From Beijerinckiaceae bacterium (lineage in GTDB: Bacteria; Pseudomonadota; Alphaproteobacteria; Rhizobiales; Beijerinckiaceae), in the NCBI GenBank assembly GCA_019745195.1, contig JAIETL010000002.1:62001-126000 (forward strand): 64,000 nt of DNA, written 5' to 3'. The translations under genes and the position numbers were made by a program. Below are positions 1 to 8,702 of this stretch, piece after piece (within the stretch, counting starts at the first letter, position 1; every line of letters starts with the position of its first letter). The notes under the pieces were generated by a model. It was not told where the DNA came from. It was given only the letters and a program-made list of their open reading frames with translations, and did no database searches.

Positions 1-521
1 AGCAGGAAGCGCAGTCCCGTCCAGGGAATGCTGCCGCAGCCGATCTCGACGATGCGGCGCGGCAGGCCCGCCCCCGTCCGGTCGAGCCAGCCGCTCATGG
101 CGTTGCGATGGCGGAAGAAGTTGCCGAAGACGCTGTTGTTGCGCCGGGCGTTCCGGGCGACGATGCCGAGCAGCGTCCCGTCGTCGGGCACGGCACGGTC
201 GATCACCGTGCGATAGAGCGCCGAGCGGTCCGAGATGTCGACCGCCAGCACGCTGTAGGCGCGGCCATTGCCGGCGCAGTCGGAATTGTCGCCCGCCGAG
301 AACCAGAGCGAGTTGCCCCAGAGCGAGTAGCGCCCGCCGCCCTCATCGCGGATCGATTGATGCGATGCGTCGCCGGGGCCGAGATCGACCCCGTCCTCCA
401 GCAGCGAGACGAAGAATTCGCCACGCGCGACCTTGGCCAGAAGCTCCGGCGGCGCATCGGCCACGAAGGCGTGCCCGCCATCGGGCTTGAACGGACGCGT
501 CAGGGGGAAGATGGCCGACAT
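1..521 (-). CDS. SAM-dependent methyltransferase paralogue with N-terminal YSxWG/FSxSDN module (C-terminus outside window)
   Basis: I translated this from the ATG at 521; the reading frame stays open to the window edge, so only about 173 residues are visible. The start has AGGG eight bases upstream. It begins MSAIFPLTRPFKPDGGHAFV, then carries a short module (about residues 35-90) with the landmarks LLEDG, LGPGDASH, GGRYSLWGNSLWFSAGDNS and NGRAYSV. It then enters a Rossmann methyltransferase fold (IVEIGCGSIPWTGLRF). It is a clear tandem paralogue of the next gene upstream (586-1761) and runs in the same direction with a 64-base gap. The methyl acceptor is unknown. I do not recognise the module as a named domain; the methyltransferase call rests on the complete paralogue. 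Confidence 0.75.
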   Translation of the reverse strand, partial: MSAIFPLTRPFKPDGGHAFVADAPPELLAKVARGEFFVSLLEDGVDLGPGDASHQSIRDEGGGRYSLWGNSLWFSAGDNSDCAGNGRAYSVLAVDISDRSALYRTVIDRAVPDDGTLLGIVARNARRNNSVFGNFFRHRNAMSGWLDRTGAGLPRRIVEIGCGSIPWTGLRFL

Positions 522-585
522 TCAGAAACCCTGTAGATTGCTGGCGCAGTCGCTGGCGAGCGAAGGATGGCGTCGTCGCGCCGGC

Positions 586-1761
586 TCAGCGCCGGCGGCA
601 GAGCATCTGCACCGATGTCGTCGATAGGTCGCGCAGGTCGAGCGCCCGGAACGCCGGCGCCAGTTGCTCGCGCTGCGCCTCGGTGACGCCCGGCGCAAAA
701 TCCTCGCCGTGCCGGACCCAGGAATGCCCGCCATTGGGCCCCAGCACAAAACCGCGCTCCATCACCACCTCGAAGCCCTGCGCCTCGATCAGCGCGCGAT
801 GCTGCGAGGCCCGCAGCCGGTTTCCGGACCTGATCTGCGCATACTCTTCCTCGCCAAGCGCCAGGAAGGCGAGGGGGTCGGCGTCGAAATGGCGGTTGTC
901 GCGCAGGTCGATCGCATGGAACATGAAGCCGCCGGGCGGCGTGGCCTGAGCCAGTTTCCGGTAGGCGCCCTCCGGGTCCATGACCCGCTGCATCACGCTG
1001 GTCGACATGGTGAAGTCGATCCCGTCGTCCATAACCATGGTGTCGAAGTCGATCTCGCTCTGGGCGCAGAGGCCCAGCGGCCGGATATACGGCTCGCCCG
1101 GCGGCAGCACCTCGTCCCAGCGGGCGGTCAGCGAGGGCTCGAACTGCTCGCAGGTGGTGCGCAGGTCGCGAAGCTGCGCAGCGGAAAAGGCATCCTGCAC
1201 CGTGACGATGTCGGCGGCGACGAACCGCTCCGTGCCCTCCAGCAGAAAGCGCAGGCCCGTCCAGGGCGTGCCGCCGCAGCCGATCTCTGTGATGCGGCGC
1301 GGCACGCCGAGCCCGGTCAGGTCGATCCAGTGCCGCATGGCGTTGCGCTGGCGGAAGAAGCCGCCCAGCACGCCGTCATGGCGCTGCGCGTTCTGCGCGA
1401 GGATGGCCAGCAGCGAACCGTCATCGGGCACCGCCCGGTCGATCATGGTGCGGTAAAGCGCCGAGCGATCGGAGACGTCCACCGCCATCACGCTGTAGGC
1501 GCGGCCGTTCTTCGCGCAGTTGGAATTGTCGCTGGCCGAGAACCAGATCGAGTTGCCCCATGTCGAATAGCGGCCGCAGCCGATCTCGCGGATTTCGCCA
1601 TGCGAGGCGTGGCCGGGGCCAAGATCCTTTCCGTTCTCCAGCACCGTGATGAAGTACTCGCCGCTCGCCACCTTTTCGAGGAAACGCGGCGGCGCGTCGG
1701 CGACGAAGGCGTGCCCCCCATCATGCTGGAAGGGGCGCGTCAGGCGGAAAGTGGCCGACAT
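586..1761 (-). CDS. Class I SAM-dependent methyltransferase with N-terminal YSxWG/FSxSDN module
   Basis: 391 residues. Residues 1-95 hold the unnamed module, with landmarks VLENGKDLGPGHASH, IREIGCGRYSTWGNS and WFSASDNS followed by NGRAYSV. A class I methyltransferase domain follows at about 125-391: the SAM-binding glycine-rich loop RITEIGCGGTPWTG, then the acidic VAADI, then the motif FTMSTSVMQRVMDPEGAYRK typical of methyltransferase-11-like folds, and PPGGFMFHAIDLRD. The start ATG at 1761 gives the same MSAxFxLTRPF opening as the neighbour at 1-521, which supports it. The pair looks like a tandem duplication. The substrate is not evident; glycan or other surface-polymer modification is inference from the way such modules accompany methyltransferases, not something seen here. 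Confidence 0.75.
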   Translation of the reverse strand: MSATFRLTRPFQHDGGHAFVADAPPRFLEKVASGEYFITVLENGKDLGPGHASHGEIREIGCGRYSTWGNSIWFSASDNSNCAKNGRAYSVMAVDVSDRSALYRTMIDRAVPDDGSLLAILAQNAQRHDGVLGGFFRQRNAMRHWIDLTGLGVPRRITEIGCGGTPWTGLRFLLEGTERFVAADIVTVQDAFSAAQLRDLRTTCEQFEPSLTARWDEVLPPGEPYIRPLGLCAQSEIDFDTMVMDDGIDFTMSTSVMQRVMDPEGAYRKLAQATPPGGFMFHAIDLRDNRHFDADPLAFLALGEEEYAQIRSGNRLRASQHRALIEAQGFEVVMERGFVLGPNGGHSWVRHGEDFAPGVTEAQREQLAPAFRALDLRDLSTTSVQMLCRRR

Positions 1762-1918
1762 ATCAGGGTCCGTAGGTTGCGAGTCGGCCGATCTTTACAG
1801 CAAGGCCGACGCCGCGTCTTGCCCGGGGAGCCGCGTCTTGCCGGCGACCGCGCGACGCCCCTGCGCAGGTCAAGCTTGCGGGACTCGGGCGCGCTCGCCC
1901 AGCGCCGGCTGCCCGGCG

Positions 1919-2560
1919 TCAGTTGTTGAAATAGCTCTCCAGCAGGGCGATCTGCTCCTGGTAGCGCCGGCGCAGGCAGGCCCTGTCCTCGCCGCAGGCG
2001 TTGCGGCGGCTCATCCAGCGGGTCTGCTCCCGGCGGATTTCGGCGCCTTTGCCGCTGTCGGAGACGGCGCGGCGGTAAGCGACGCCGACGACGCCGTCGA
2101 GGCTCGACAATTCGGCGCTGTCGCAGACCGTCTCCTGCGCCGGATTGGCCGGCTTCGCGCACCAGGCCGGCTTGCGGCCGGGATCGACCGCGCCCGGACC
2201 GGGGCTGGGGCGCGGCTGCGCCTGCGCCGCGTTGACGAGCGGGCACTCGATCGTCTCGGAATTGGGCTTGTTCAGCGAGGCGCCGCCCTGCCGCGCATTG
2301 AAGGTCATGTTGTATTCGTTGTCCGCGCCGCCGGCATAGGTCCGCTCGCCCTCCCGCTGCTGCGTGATCCGCAGCGTGCGGACGCGCCCGTCGATCGCGT
2401 TCACCGAGATCGTGCGCTGGTCCACCACCGTCACCCTGACCGTGAAGGGCCGCAGCCCGTCGTCGCAGCGAAAGCTGCGGGTGTTTTGCGCCTCGGCCGG
2501 GGCGGCAAATGTGGCGAGGATCAGTCCGGCGAATGCAGGGGCTGTATTTTTGATCATCAC
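1919..2560 (-). CDS. Secreted MliC-like / LprI-like two-domain protein
   Basis: 213 residues with an N-terminal signal peptide (hydrophobic stretch to about residue 24, ending APAEA|Q). Residues 28-105 resemble the MliC c-type lysozyme inhibitor fold: FRCDDGLRPFTV near the start and ERTYAGG later. A proline-rich linker follows (PRPSPGPG). The C-terminal 85 residues match the LprI/DUF1311 pattern: C-A-K..NPAQETVC..AELSSLD, then QTRWMSRRNACG..RACLRRRYQEQI. The Cys pairs imply a disulfide-bonded periplasmic protein. Both family types are associated elsewhere with lysozyme inhibition, so protection of the cell wall is the likely role (inference). It lies between two methyltransferase genes with no obvious functional tie to them. 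Confidence 0.65.
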   Translation of the reverse strand: MMIKNTAPAFAGLILATFAAPAEAQNTRSFRCDDGLRPFTVRVTVVDQRTISVNAIDGRVRTLRITQQREGERTYAGGADNEYNMTFNARQGGASLNKPNSETIECPLVNAAQAQPRPSPGPGAVDPGRKPAWCAKPANPAQETVCDSAELSSLDGVVGVAYRRAVSDSGKGAEIRREQTRWMSRRNACGEDRACLRRRYQEQIALLESYFNN

Positions 2561-2841
2561 GGTTCCACGCGCCCCACCTTATGACCAACGCTACGTCAGC
2601 CGGCTGTTTCAGCAATTCTAGTCTTGCGCGAGCGGGCCGCCGACGCAAGCGGTTGGGGGCTGGCGAGGGGCTATGCGCCTCTGCCATTCCTGCGCCCTGA
2701 TAATGAGGGAGCTATGGTTGGCAGATCTATCTACGCTGATCTCGTCGGTTCGCCTTTCGCGAAGAAACGGACCGATCAGCATCACGTTCAAAGACCACTC
2801 TGCTCTCTGACGGCGCGATCAGGTCGTGATCGGGCGCTTGG

Positions 2842-4101
2842 TCAAGGTTGGGACGAGAGGAACGTGACAGGGAAACGGATACTGTATTCACGACCGTTGG
2901 CTCCGGGCGCGGTGTTGTCGGATGTCGAGAAATATAGCGATTTGCCCCAATGCGAGTATTGCCCTGCGCCCAAAGAGCGGATGTCGTCATGGATCGCATG
3001 CGCGGGGCCGAGCATGGCTCCGTTCTCGAGCAGCAGCAGTTGGGACGACCTCTCCCTGCCGGGAGCGTCGCCGGCCGGCAGGTCCGGCAGGTCCAGTCGC
3101 CAGGAAAAGCTGGTCTCTGGGACGGCCTTCGACATGTCGAGATCGACGTCGCACGTTTCGACGGTGCCGGTCTCGCGCGTCGGTGACACCACGACGAGGT
3201 CCCCCTGATACGCGGATAGTCGCCGAATGGCTTTCTCGGTCGCCATTTGCCTCATCGCGTCGGACAGCCAGTTCCTGTCCGCCTGGCCTTGGGCCGGACG
3301 AGCCCCGTCCCGGTCCTCTTTCCGCTGCCGGCCTGCCCATGCGGCGTGCAGGTCTTGATAGTATTGCTGAACGGCAAATACGCTTCGGGCACCCTCGGTC
3401 TTGCGGTATCTGGCGAAAACGCCAAGATCGTGGTCGTTGGGCATGTGGTTGAGCTTGCCGACATCCATCTTCAAGAAAACGATCAGTTCGTCGATATCGG
3501 CAACTCTCGGTACCACGCAATAATACAATTCTTCCCGCAACCAGCCGGATTGTTCATAGTAATCGGAGAAAAATCCGGCGTTGAAGTTGTAAAAACCATG
3601 ATTGAGCAGACCGGCCGGCGCGATGTGCACGATCTGGCCGTCGATCTTGGTCAGCTCCGACAAGGTCCAGAGCGCCTGCCGGACGTCAAAGACATGCTCC
3701 AGGGTGCCCGCATTGATGATCAGATCGTACTGACCAAATGAGGACTCCAGCGGCTGATTGAGATCGTGGATGATGTTGGCGTTCTCGAAGTCCGACACGT
3801 CCAGCGTATCGATCTGCCGTGGCCCGAAACCCAGCAGTTGAAAGAACGTCTGCTGGTGCATGAAATGCCGGTACCGTTGCCACAGGCTGTCATTGAAGAT
3901 GGCGAAGCTGGTCGTGGTCATGCGCAGTTCCGGCGGCACGGGTTTGATCGGCACGCCCTCTGCGCCAAGAAACGCCACTGCCTGCTCGTAGGTAAATGCA
4001 AGATCCTGGGCGCCCAGAACGAGAATGCGGGTGTCGGATTTTTGCGGGATCGATTGCAGAACTGGCAGAAGTTGACGAATTGCAGTCAGTGCTAGAGCCA
4101 T
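2842..4101 (-). CDS. SAM-dependent methyltransferase-like protein with C-terminal YSxWG/FSTSDN module
   Basis: I chose the ATG at 4101 (419 aa, MALALTAIRQLL) because AAGGGAC lies just upstream. A longer frame from 4179 adds 26 unconvincing residues. The N-terminal half has a Rossmann-like strand (RILVLGAQDLAF), the acidic IDTLDVSDFENA, and the methyltransferase-11 signature DLIINAGTLEHVFDVRQAL. The middle part (residues about 220-330) is charged and unremarkable. The last 75 residues repeat the module found at the N-terminus of the genes at 1-521 and 586-1761: LLENG, LGPAHAIHDDIR, GAGQYSHWGKSLYFSTSDN and NGREYSIRF. The module has therefore moved from N- to C-terminus relative to the catalytic domain. 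AT content is visibly higher here than in neighbouring genes, which may mean acquisition. Confidence 0.7.
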   Translation of the reverse strand: MALALTAIRQLLPVLQSIPQKSDTRILVLGAQDLAFTYEQAVAFLGAEGVPIKPVPPELRMTTTSFAIFNDSLWQRYRHFMHQQTFFQLLGFGPRQIDTLDVSDFENANIIHDLNQPLESSFGQYDLIINAGTLEHVFDVRQALWTLSELTKIDGQIVHIAPAGLLNHGFYNFNAGFFSDYYEQSGWLREELYYCVVPRVADIDELIVFLKMDVGKLNHMPNDHDLGVFARYRKTEGARSVFAVQQYYQDLHAAWAGRQRKEDRDGARPAQGQADRNWLSDAMRQMATEKAIRRLSAYQGDLVVVSPTRETGTVETCDVDLDMSKAVPETSFSWRLDLPDLPAGDAPGRERSSQLLLLENGAMLGPAHAIHDDIRSLGAGQYSHWGKSLYFSTSDNTAPGANGREYSIRFPVTFLSSQP

Positions 4102-4535
4102 TCGAAAGTCCCTTGCGACGGCGAACCGAGTTGGACAAAGTTTTGACAGTTGAGCAGGTTTCTCTCTCTGCCGATACATGAATTCGACGATGATGCCGCA
4201 CAGAGTCTCTGAATTTCAACTTTCCCTCAACAGGGCGAGACGCGCAACAGGGGTCTTGGTCTGGCGACATACGCTCTGTCGAGATCGACCCCTGGCAAGC
4301 GCGAGATCGACACCGAGTTGATGGTCACGCTGGCGCCAATCTCGACGCGATGGCCGCCACGCCTGATCTGTGCCGGCGAGCCGTGACAGTCGAAGAACTC
4401 CGGGCGAGGCTAATGTTCGCGCTCGCGGGTGGCGCGCACGCCGGCTGAGCCTGCGCGATGACAACGCCTTTGTCAGAAACCGTCCAATTGCGGGAAGTTG
4501 CGCCGCCGCCATGCGATCGCGGCCTCAATCCACCC
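4102..4535. other. Intergenic stretch without a supportable gene
   Basis: 434 bases between the methyltransferase start and the SleB stop. The part next to the methyltransferase (about 4102-4220) is AT-richer and probably holds its promoter on the minus strand. Short open frames exist on both strands but are low-complexity Arg/Ser/Ala translations with no family signature. I see no hairpin with a T-tract. Confidence 0.5.
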
Positions 4536-5840
4536 TCAAGTCTGCCCCGGCCGCAGCTTGTAAAACACGTGCTGCCCGATCGTATCCATCTTCTTCAGCT
4601 TCCGCGCCCAGTACGGCTTCACATATTGCGCGTGGTAATGCGTCGAGGCGCCGACCTCCGCCAGATAGGTCGTGCCGTCATAGACCTCGCGCGCGATCCT
4701 CACCGCCGCGCGCCAGGGCTCCGGCTCGGTGATGCGCAGCGATTTGCCCTCGCAGGTGAAGGTGAACTGGCAGGCCAGATGCCGGTGGCTGTTCTGGTAG
4801 ACCACGCCGCAGACGGTGTTGGGATAAAGCTCGCTCTTGACCCGGTTGAGCACGACCTGCGCGACAGCCGCGCGGCCCTCCTCCGATTCAGAGCGGGCCT
4901 CGAAATAGACCGCCTCCGCGAGGCAGCGCTGCTGGCGGGCCATGTCGCCCTCGGCGATCAGGCTGGTGTAGATTTCGCGCGGGCCGGGAGCGGCCTTGGG
5001 CAGCGCCGCGACCGCGGGAGTTTTCGCGGCCGGTGTGGCGCGTGGCAGCGCGACCAGCACGGCCGGCGGCGCGGCGGGCGCAAGCGTCACGACGTCGTAG
5101 CGCACGGAGGGCGTGGTCGAGGCCGTCGTCGCAGCGCGGCCCGAGGCGAAGGGCGTCGAGCCGTCGATGCTTTCCAGATGCAGTTCGGCGGCGCGGGGCG
5201 AGGCGATCAGGGGCTTCAGCGAACTCGGCGAGGCGTCCGAGAGGGCGGGGTCGGTCAGCCCTTCCTCATTGGCATAGGGCACGAAGCCGGTCTGGGGGCC
5301 TTCGAGCGTTTCAGCCTCGCGCAGCGCGTCGAGCGAGAAGCCGCCCGAGATCAGCCCCGGCTGGGTGTCGCCGAAGACGATGCGCGCCAGTTCGACCGGG
5401 TTTGCGCGTTGCGAGATGCTGGGTCTGAGGCCCGGCAGCGGGTCGCCCTTGGCGCTGCGGTCGATCTCGGGAAACGCCTTGGCCGAACGCTTCATGTCCT
5501 CGCGCGGCTGGCGCGGGTCGATCGAGACGCGGCGTTCGGGCGTCTCATGCGAGAGATGCGCCTGCTGGAACGAGGACGAAAGCGAAAGCCCGGGCAGGCG
5601 GAAGGCGCTGGCGGCGACGAGCAGCGAGGGCCCTTCTTCCAACGCCGATTGCGCGGCGGGCGCGGCGCGCTGGATCAGCGAGGCCGGCAGGCCGTCGGGA
5701 TGGTCGGCCTGGCCGGCCGAGGCGGTGAAGGAGACCAGAAGCCCGGCCGACAGAGCCCAGGGCGCGGCCGTGGCCAGCGCCCATTGCAGCCTGAGCGACC
5801 GGCTTCGCCTCGTCCGCCTGTGCCTACGCAACTGACCCAA
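4536..5840 (-). CDS. SleB-type cell wall hydrolase (Hydrolase_2 family)
   Basis: 434 residues. A basic N-terminus is followed by one membrane segment or signal anchor (about residues 20-42, WALATAAPWALSAGLLVSF). A long, poorly conserved Ala/Pro/Ser-rich linker runs to about residue 290. The last 140 residues are the SleB/CwlJ hydrolase domain: CLAEAVYFEARSESEEGR with the family's catalytic-site Glu residues, VAQVVLNRV, CGVVYQN, CQFTFTCEG, and the tail THYHAQYVKPYW. In spore-formers SleB cleaves cortex peptidoglycan; in non-sporulating alphaproteobacteria these proteins act in the envelope as peptidoglycan hydrolases. The protein is probably membrane-anchored and periplasmic. It stands alone and its stop faces a gene-free stretch. 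Confidence 0.85.
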   Translation of the reverse strand: MGQLRRHRRTRRSRSLRLQWALATAAPWALSAGLLVSFTASAGQADHPDGLPASLIQRAAPAAQSALEEGPSLLVAASAFRLPGLSLSSSFQQAHLSHETPERRVSIDPRQPREDMKRSAKAFPEIDRSAKGDPLPGLRPSISQRANPVELARIVFGDTQPGLISGGFSLDALREAETLEGPQTGFVPYANEEGLTDPALSDASPSSLKPLIASPRAAELHLESIDGSTPFASGRAATTASTTPSVRYDVVTLAPAAPPAVLVALPRATPAAKTPAVAALPKAAPGPREIYTSLIAEGDMARQQRCLAEAVYFEARSESEEGRAAVAQVVLNRVKSELYPNTVCGVVYQNSHRHLACQFTFTCEGKSLRITEPEPWRAAVRIAREVYDGTTYLAEVGASTHYHAQYVKPYWARKLKKMDTIGQHVFYKLRPGQT

Positions 5841-5978
5841 AGCCGCCTACTCACGCTCGACGCCGCACCGGCCGCAGCAGCCGGCGTGGCCAGGATGCGA
5901 CAGCCCGATGATCTCGTCACAGGGTTGAGGCGGGGTTAACGGGGCCGGCAGAATGCGATCGACGGTATTGAAACCACG

Positions 5979-6027
5979 CCGTCATCCCGGAGCTGCGCGG
6001 CTTTCAGCCGCTTGTCCGGGATGACGG
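5979..6027. repeat. Intergenic palindromic repeat, family 1 copy A (13-bp arms)
   Basis: Arms CCGTCATCCCGGA (5979-5991) and TCCGGGATGACGG (6015-6027) are perfectly complementary over 13 bp, with a smaller GGCT/AGCC stem inside. The reverse complement of this element matches the left half of the copy at 45006-45118 almost base for base. It lies in the 338-base gap between the SleB gene and the MFS gene. The rest of that gap holds nothing I can name apart from the MFS ribosome binding site. Confidence 0.85.
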
Positions 6028-6178
6028 AGTGTTTCCGAGTGTGATGAGCAAGGCTCAAGCTCGCTCTCGAAGCCATGCAAGCCTGTGATGCCCGATGTCA
6101 CGAAATGGCGTTGTTGCGCTGCGGTGCGCGGCGCTATCGTGCAGACACACGAAGATGCCGCCGTCGGAGACACTCCCC

Positions 6179-7429
6179 ATGAGCGCCGAGCCTGCCACCA
6201 GCGAAAAGGCCCCGCGGACCTATGCGCCGGAGATCATCGTCGCCGGCGGCTGCCTGATCGCGCTGATCACCTTCGGCCCGCGCGCCAGCGCCGGCCTGTT
6301 CCAGATCCCGATGACGCTGGAATTCGGCTGGGGCCGCGACACCTTCAGCCTCGCCATCGCCATCCAGAACCTGCTCTGGGGCGTCGGCGCGCCGTTCGCG
6401 GGCGCGATCGCCGACCGGTTCGGCACCATCCGCGTGCTCTGCTTCGGCGCGGTGCTTTATGCGCTGGGCCTGGTCGGCATGGGGCTGGCGACGACCCCGC
6501 TCGCCATGCATCTCAGCGCCGGCGTGCTGATCGGCTTCGGGCTTTCGGCCTGCTCGTTCAACCTCGTGCTCGCCGCCTTCAGCAAGCTCCTGCCGGAAAG
6601 CTGGCGGCCGATGGCCTTCGGCGCGGGCACGGCGGCCGGCTCCTTCGGCCAGTTCCTGTTCCCGCCGATCGGCAATGTGCTGATCGAGCAGCTCGGCTGG
6701 CATCAGGCGTTGTATGTCTTTGCCGCCAGCGTGCTGCTGGTCATGCCGCTGACGGTCGTGCTCGGCAGCCGCAAGCTGACCACCGCGCAGACGACGGCCG
6801 CCGCCAACCTGCCCAACCAGTCGATCGCGCAGGCGCTGTCGGAGGCGTTCCAGCACCGCTCCTATGTGCTGCTGGTGCTCGGTTTCTTCACCTGCGGCTT
6901 CCAGCTCGCCTTCATCACCGCGCATATGCCGGCCTATCTCAAGGATGTCGGCATGGCGGCCTGGGTCGGCGGCTGGACGCTGGCGATCATCGGGCTGGCC
7001 AACGCGGCCGGTTCGCTCGGCTCGGGCTGGCTGACCTCGCGCATGCCCAAGCGCCATCTGCTCGCGCTGATCTATCTCGGCCGCTCGCTCGCCATCCTCG
7101 CCTTCATCCTGCTGCCGCCGAGCCCGGCGACGGCGCTTGCTTTTGGGGCGGTGATCGGCCTGTTCTGGCTCTCGACCATCCCGCCGACCTCCTCGCTGGT
7201 CATGCTGATGTTCGGCACGAAATACATGGCGATGCTCTACGGCTTCGCCTTCTTCTCCCATCAGGTCGGCGGCTTTCTCGGCGTGCTGCTCGGCGGCGTG
7301 CTCTACGAGGCCTTCGGCTCCTACCAGATCGTCTGGTGGCTCTCGATCGCGCTCGGCATCGCATCGGCGCTGATCAACCTGCCGATCGTCGAGAAGCCGG
7401 TGGAGCGGGCGCTCGCGCAGCCGGCGTGA
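6179..7429 (+). CDS. MFS transporter (major facilitator superfamily)
   Basis: 416 residues from the ATG at 6179, chosen because GGAGAC sits 7-8 bases upstream; two upstream in-frame ATGs lack this. It has about twelve hydrophobic segments. The first half shows FGPRASAGLFQIPM, then WGRDTFSLAIAIQNLLWGVG, and the loop AGAIADRFGTIRVL, a variant of the MFS loop 2-3 motif (G-x-x-x-D-R-x-G). The overall pattern is like the oxalate/formate-antiporter branch and monocarboxylate-type permeases, but the substrate cannot be read from sequence. The gene is monocistronic and is followed by a palindromic repeat. Confidence 0.8.
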   Translation: MSAEPATSEKAPRTYAPEIIVAGGCLIALITFGPRASAGLFQIPMTLEFGWGRDTFSLAIAIQNLLWGVGAPFAGAIADRFGTIRVLCFGAVLYALGLVGMGLATTPLAMHLSAGVLIGFGLSACSFNLVLAAFSKLLPESWRPMAFGAGTAAGSFGQFLFPPIGNVLIEQLGWHQALYVFAASVLLVMPLTVVLGSRKLTTAQTTAAANLPNQSIAQALSEAFQHRSYVLLVLGFFTCGFQLAFITAHMPAYLKDVGMAAWVGGWTLAIIGLANAAGSLGSGWLTSRMPKRHLLALIYLGRSLAILAFILLPPSPATALAFGAVIGLFWLSTIPPTSSLVMLMFGTKYMAMLYGFAFFSHQVGGFLGVLLGGVLYEAFGSYQIVWWLSIALGIASALINLPIVEKPVERALAQPA

Positions 7430-7435
7430 GGTTTT

Positions 7436-7577
7436 CCCTTCTCCCCTTGCGGGAGAAGGTGGCTCGGCGAAGCCGAGACGGATGAGGGGTGGTCGCGGCC
7501 TATCCCAACGGTCGCCGCGAAGACGGATACGGCGGCGCGACCCCTCACCCCAACCCTCTCCCGCAAGGGGAGAGGGG
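7436..7577. repeat. Intergenic palindromic repeat, family 2 copy A (CCTTCTCCC type)
   Basis: Two outward arms of about 23 bases, 7437-7459 and 7554-7576. Their cores CTCCCCTTGCGGGAG and CTCCCGCAAGGGGAG are exact reverse complements, and each is itself hairpin-forming. Between them, GATGAGGGGTGGTCGCG is mirrored by CGCGACCCCTCACC. It follows the MFS stop codon by a few bases, so it may end that transcript. A related element lies at 56102-56241. Confidence 0.8.
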
Positions 7578-7715
7578 GTTAGCGCGGTGCTTCTCGTGTC
7601 CGATTTCTCAAGCTAGGCGACCGTCCCGATCCGGAGTTGCGAAAGTCGCACGACGCGCGGGGTTGCGCGTCGCGGGCCGCGCGTATCTCCTGCGCGCAAA
7701 GCTCAGGAGACGCCC

Positions 7716-8702
7716 ATGTCCACCTTCAAGGCCCTCGTCGCGACCAAGGGCGAGACCGGCACCAACATCGCCTTCACCGAGTTCGCCGAGGCCGACCTGA
7801 TGGAGGGCGACGTCACCGTCCGCGTCACGCATTCGACGGTGAACTACAAGGACGGGCTCGCGCTGACCGGCAAGGCCCCGGTGGTGCGGCGCTGGCCGAT
7901 GATCCCCGGCATCGATTTCTCCGGCCGGGTCGAGACCTCGGAGCACCCCGATTTCAAGCCGGGCGACCTCGTCATTCTCAATGGCTGGGGCACGGGCGAG
8001 ACGCACCTCGGGGCCTATGCGCAGAAAAGCCGCGTCAAGGGCGACTGGCTCGTGCCGCTGCCGGCAGGCATGAACCCCGACGAGGCCATGGCGATCGGCA
8101 CCGCCGGCTACACCGCCATGCTCTGCGTGCTGGCGCTGGAGAAACACGGCCTCAAGCCCTCCGACGGGCCGGTCGTCGTCACGGGCGCGGCCGGCGGCGT
8201 CGGCTCGGTCGCCATCGCGCTGCTGGCGAAGGCCGGCTGGCATGTCATCGCCTCGACCGGCCGGGCGGAAGAGGCCGACTACCTCAAGGGCCTCGGGGCG
8301 GCCGAGATCATCGACCGCAGCGAGCTCTCCGCAGCCGGCCGGCCGCTGGGCAAGGAGCGCTGGATCGCCGGCGTCGATGCGGTCGGCTCGCACACGCTCG
8401 CCAACCTGCTGGCGATGACCAAATATGGCGGCGCGGTCGCCGCCTGCGGGCTGGCGCAGGGCATGGACCTGCCGGCCTCGGTCGCGCCCTTCATCCTGCG
8501 CGGCGTGGCGCTGCTCGGCGTCGACTCGGTGATGTGCCCGAAAACCCGCCGGCTCGAGGCCTGGGCAAGGCTGGCGAGCGACCTCGACCGGGACAGGCTC
8601 GCGGCGATGACCACGACGATCCCGCTGGAGAGCGTGATCGAGACGGGCAGGGCGATCGTCGAGGGGAAGGTGCGCGGGCGGGTGGTGGTGGAGGTCGGTT
8701 AG
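7716..8702 (+). CDS. acuI: Acrylyl-CoA reductase (NADPH), AcuI/YhdH family zinc-free MDR
   Basis: 328 residues, the usual length for AcuI/YhdH. This family reduces acryloyl-CoA to propionyl-CoA with NADPH in the cytoplasm and detoxifies or assimilates acrylate and 3-hydroxypropionate. Visible family marks are [20 protein letters not shown] near residue 45, [25 protein letters not shown], the nucleotide-binding loop [33 protein letters not shown], and the [13 protein letters not shown] segment. The start ATG has AGGAGA 5 bases upstream. It converges on the LysR gene and the two stop codons overlap by four bases (TTAG). Confidence 0.9.
   Translation: MSTFKALVATKGETGTNIAFTEFAEADLMEGDVTVRVTHSTVNYKDGLALTGKAPVVRRWPMIPGIDFSGRVETSEHPDFKPGDLVILNGWGTGETHLGAYAQKSRVKGDWLVPLPAGMNPDEAMAIGTAGYTAMLCVLALEKHGLKPSDGPVVVTGAAGGVGSVAIALLAKAGWHVIASTGRAEEADYLKGLGAAEIIDRSELSAAGRPLGKERWIAGVDAVGSHTLANLLAMTKYGGAVAACGLAQGMDLPASVAPFILRGVALLGVDSVMCPKTRRLEAWARLASDLDRDRLAAMTTTIPLESVIETGRAIVEGKVRGRVVVEVG

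Noticed and set aside
5979-6027. Repeats considered as CRISPR
   Set aside because: Isolated palindromes, not regularly spaced direct repeats with spacers; no cas gene in the window.
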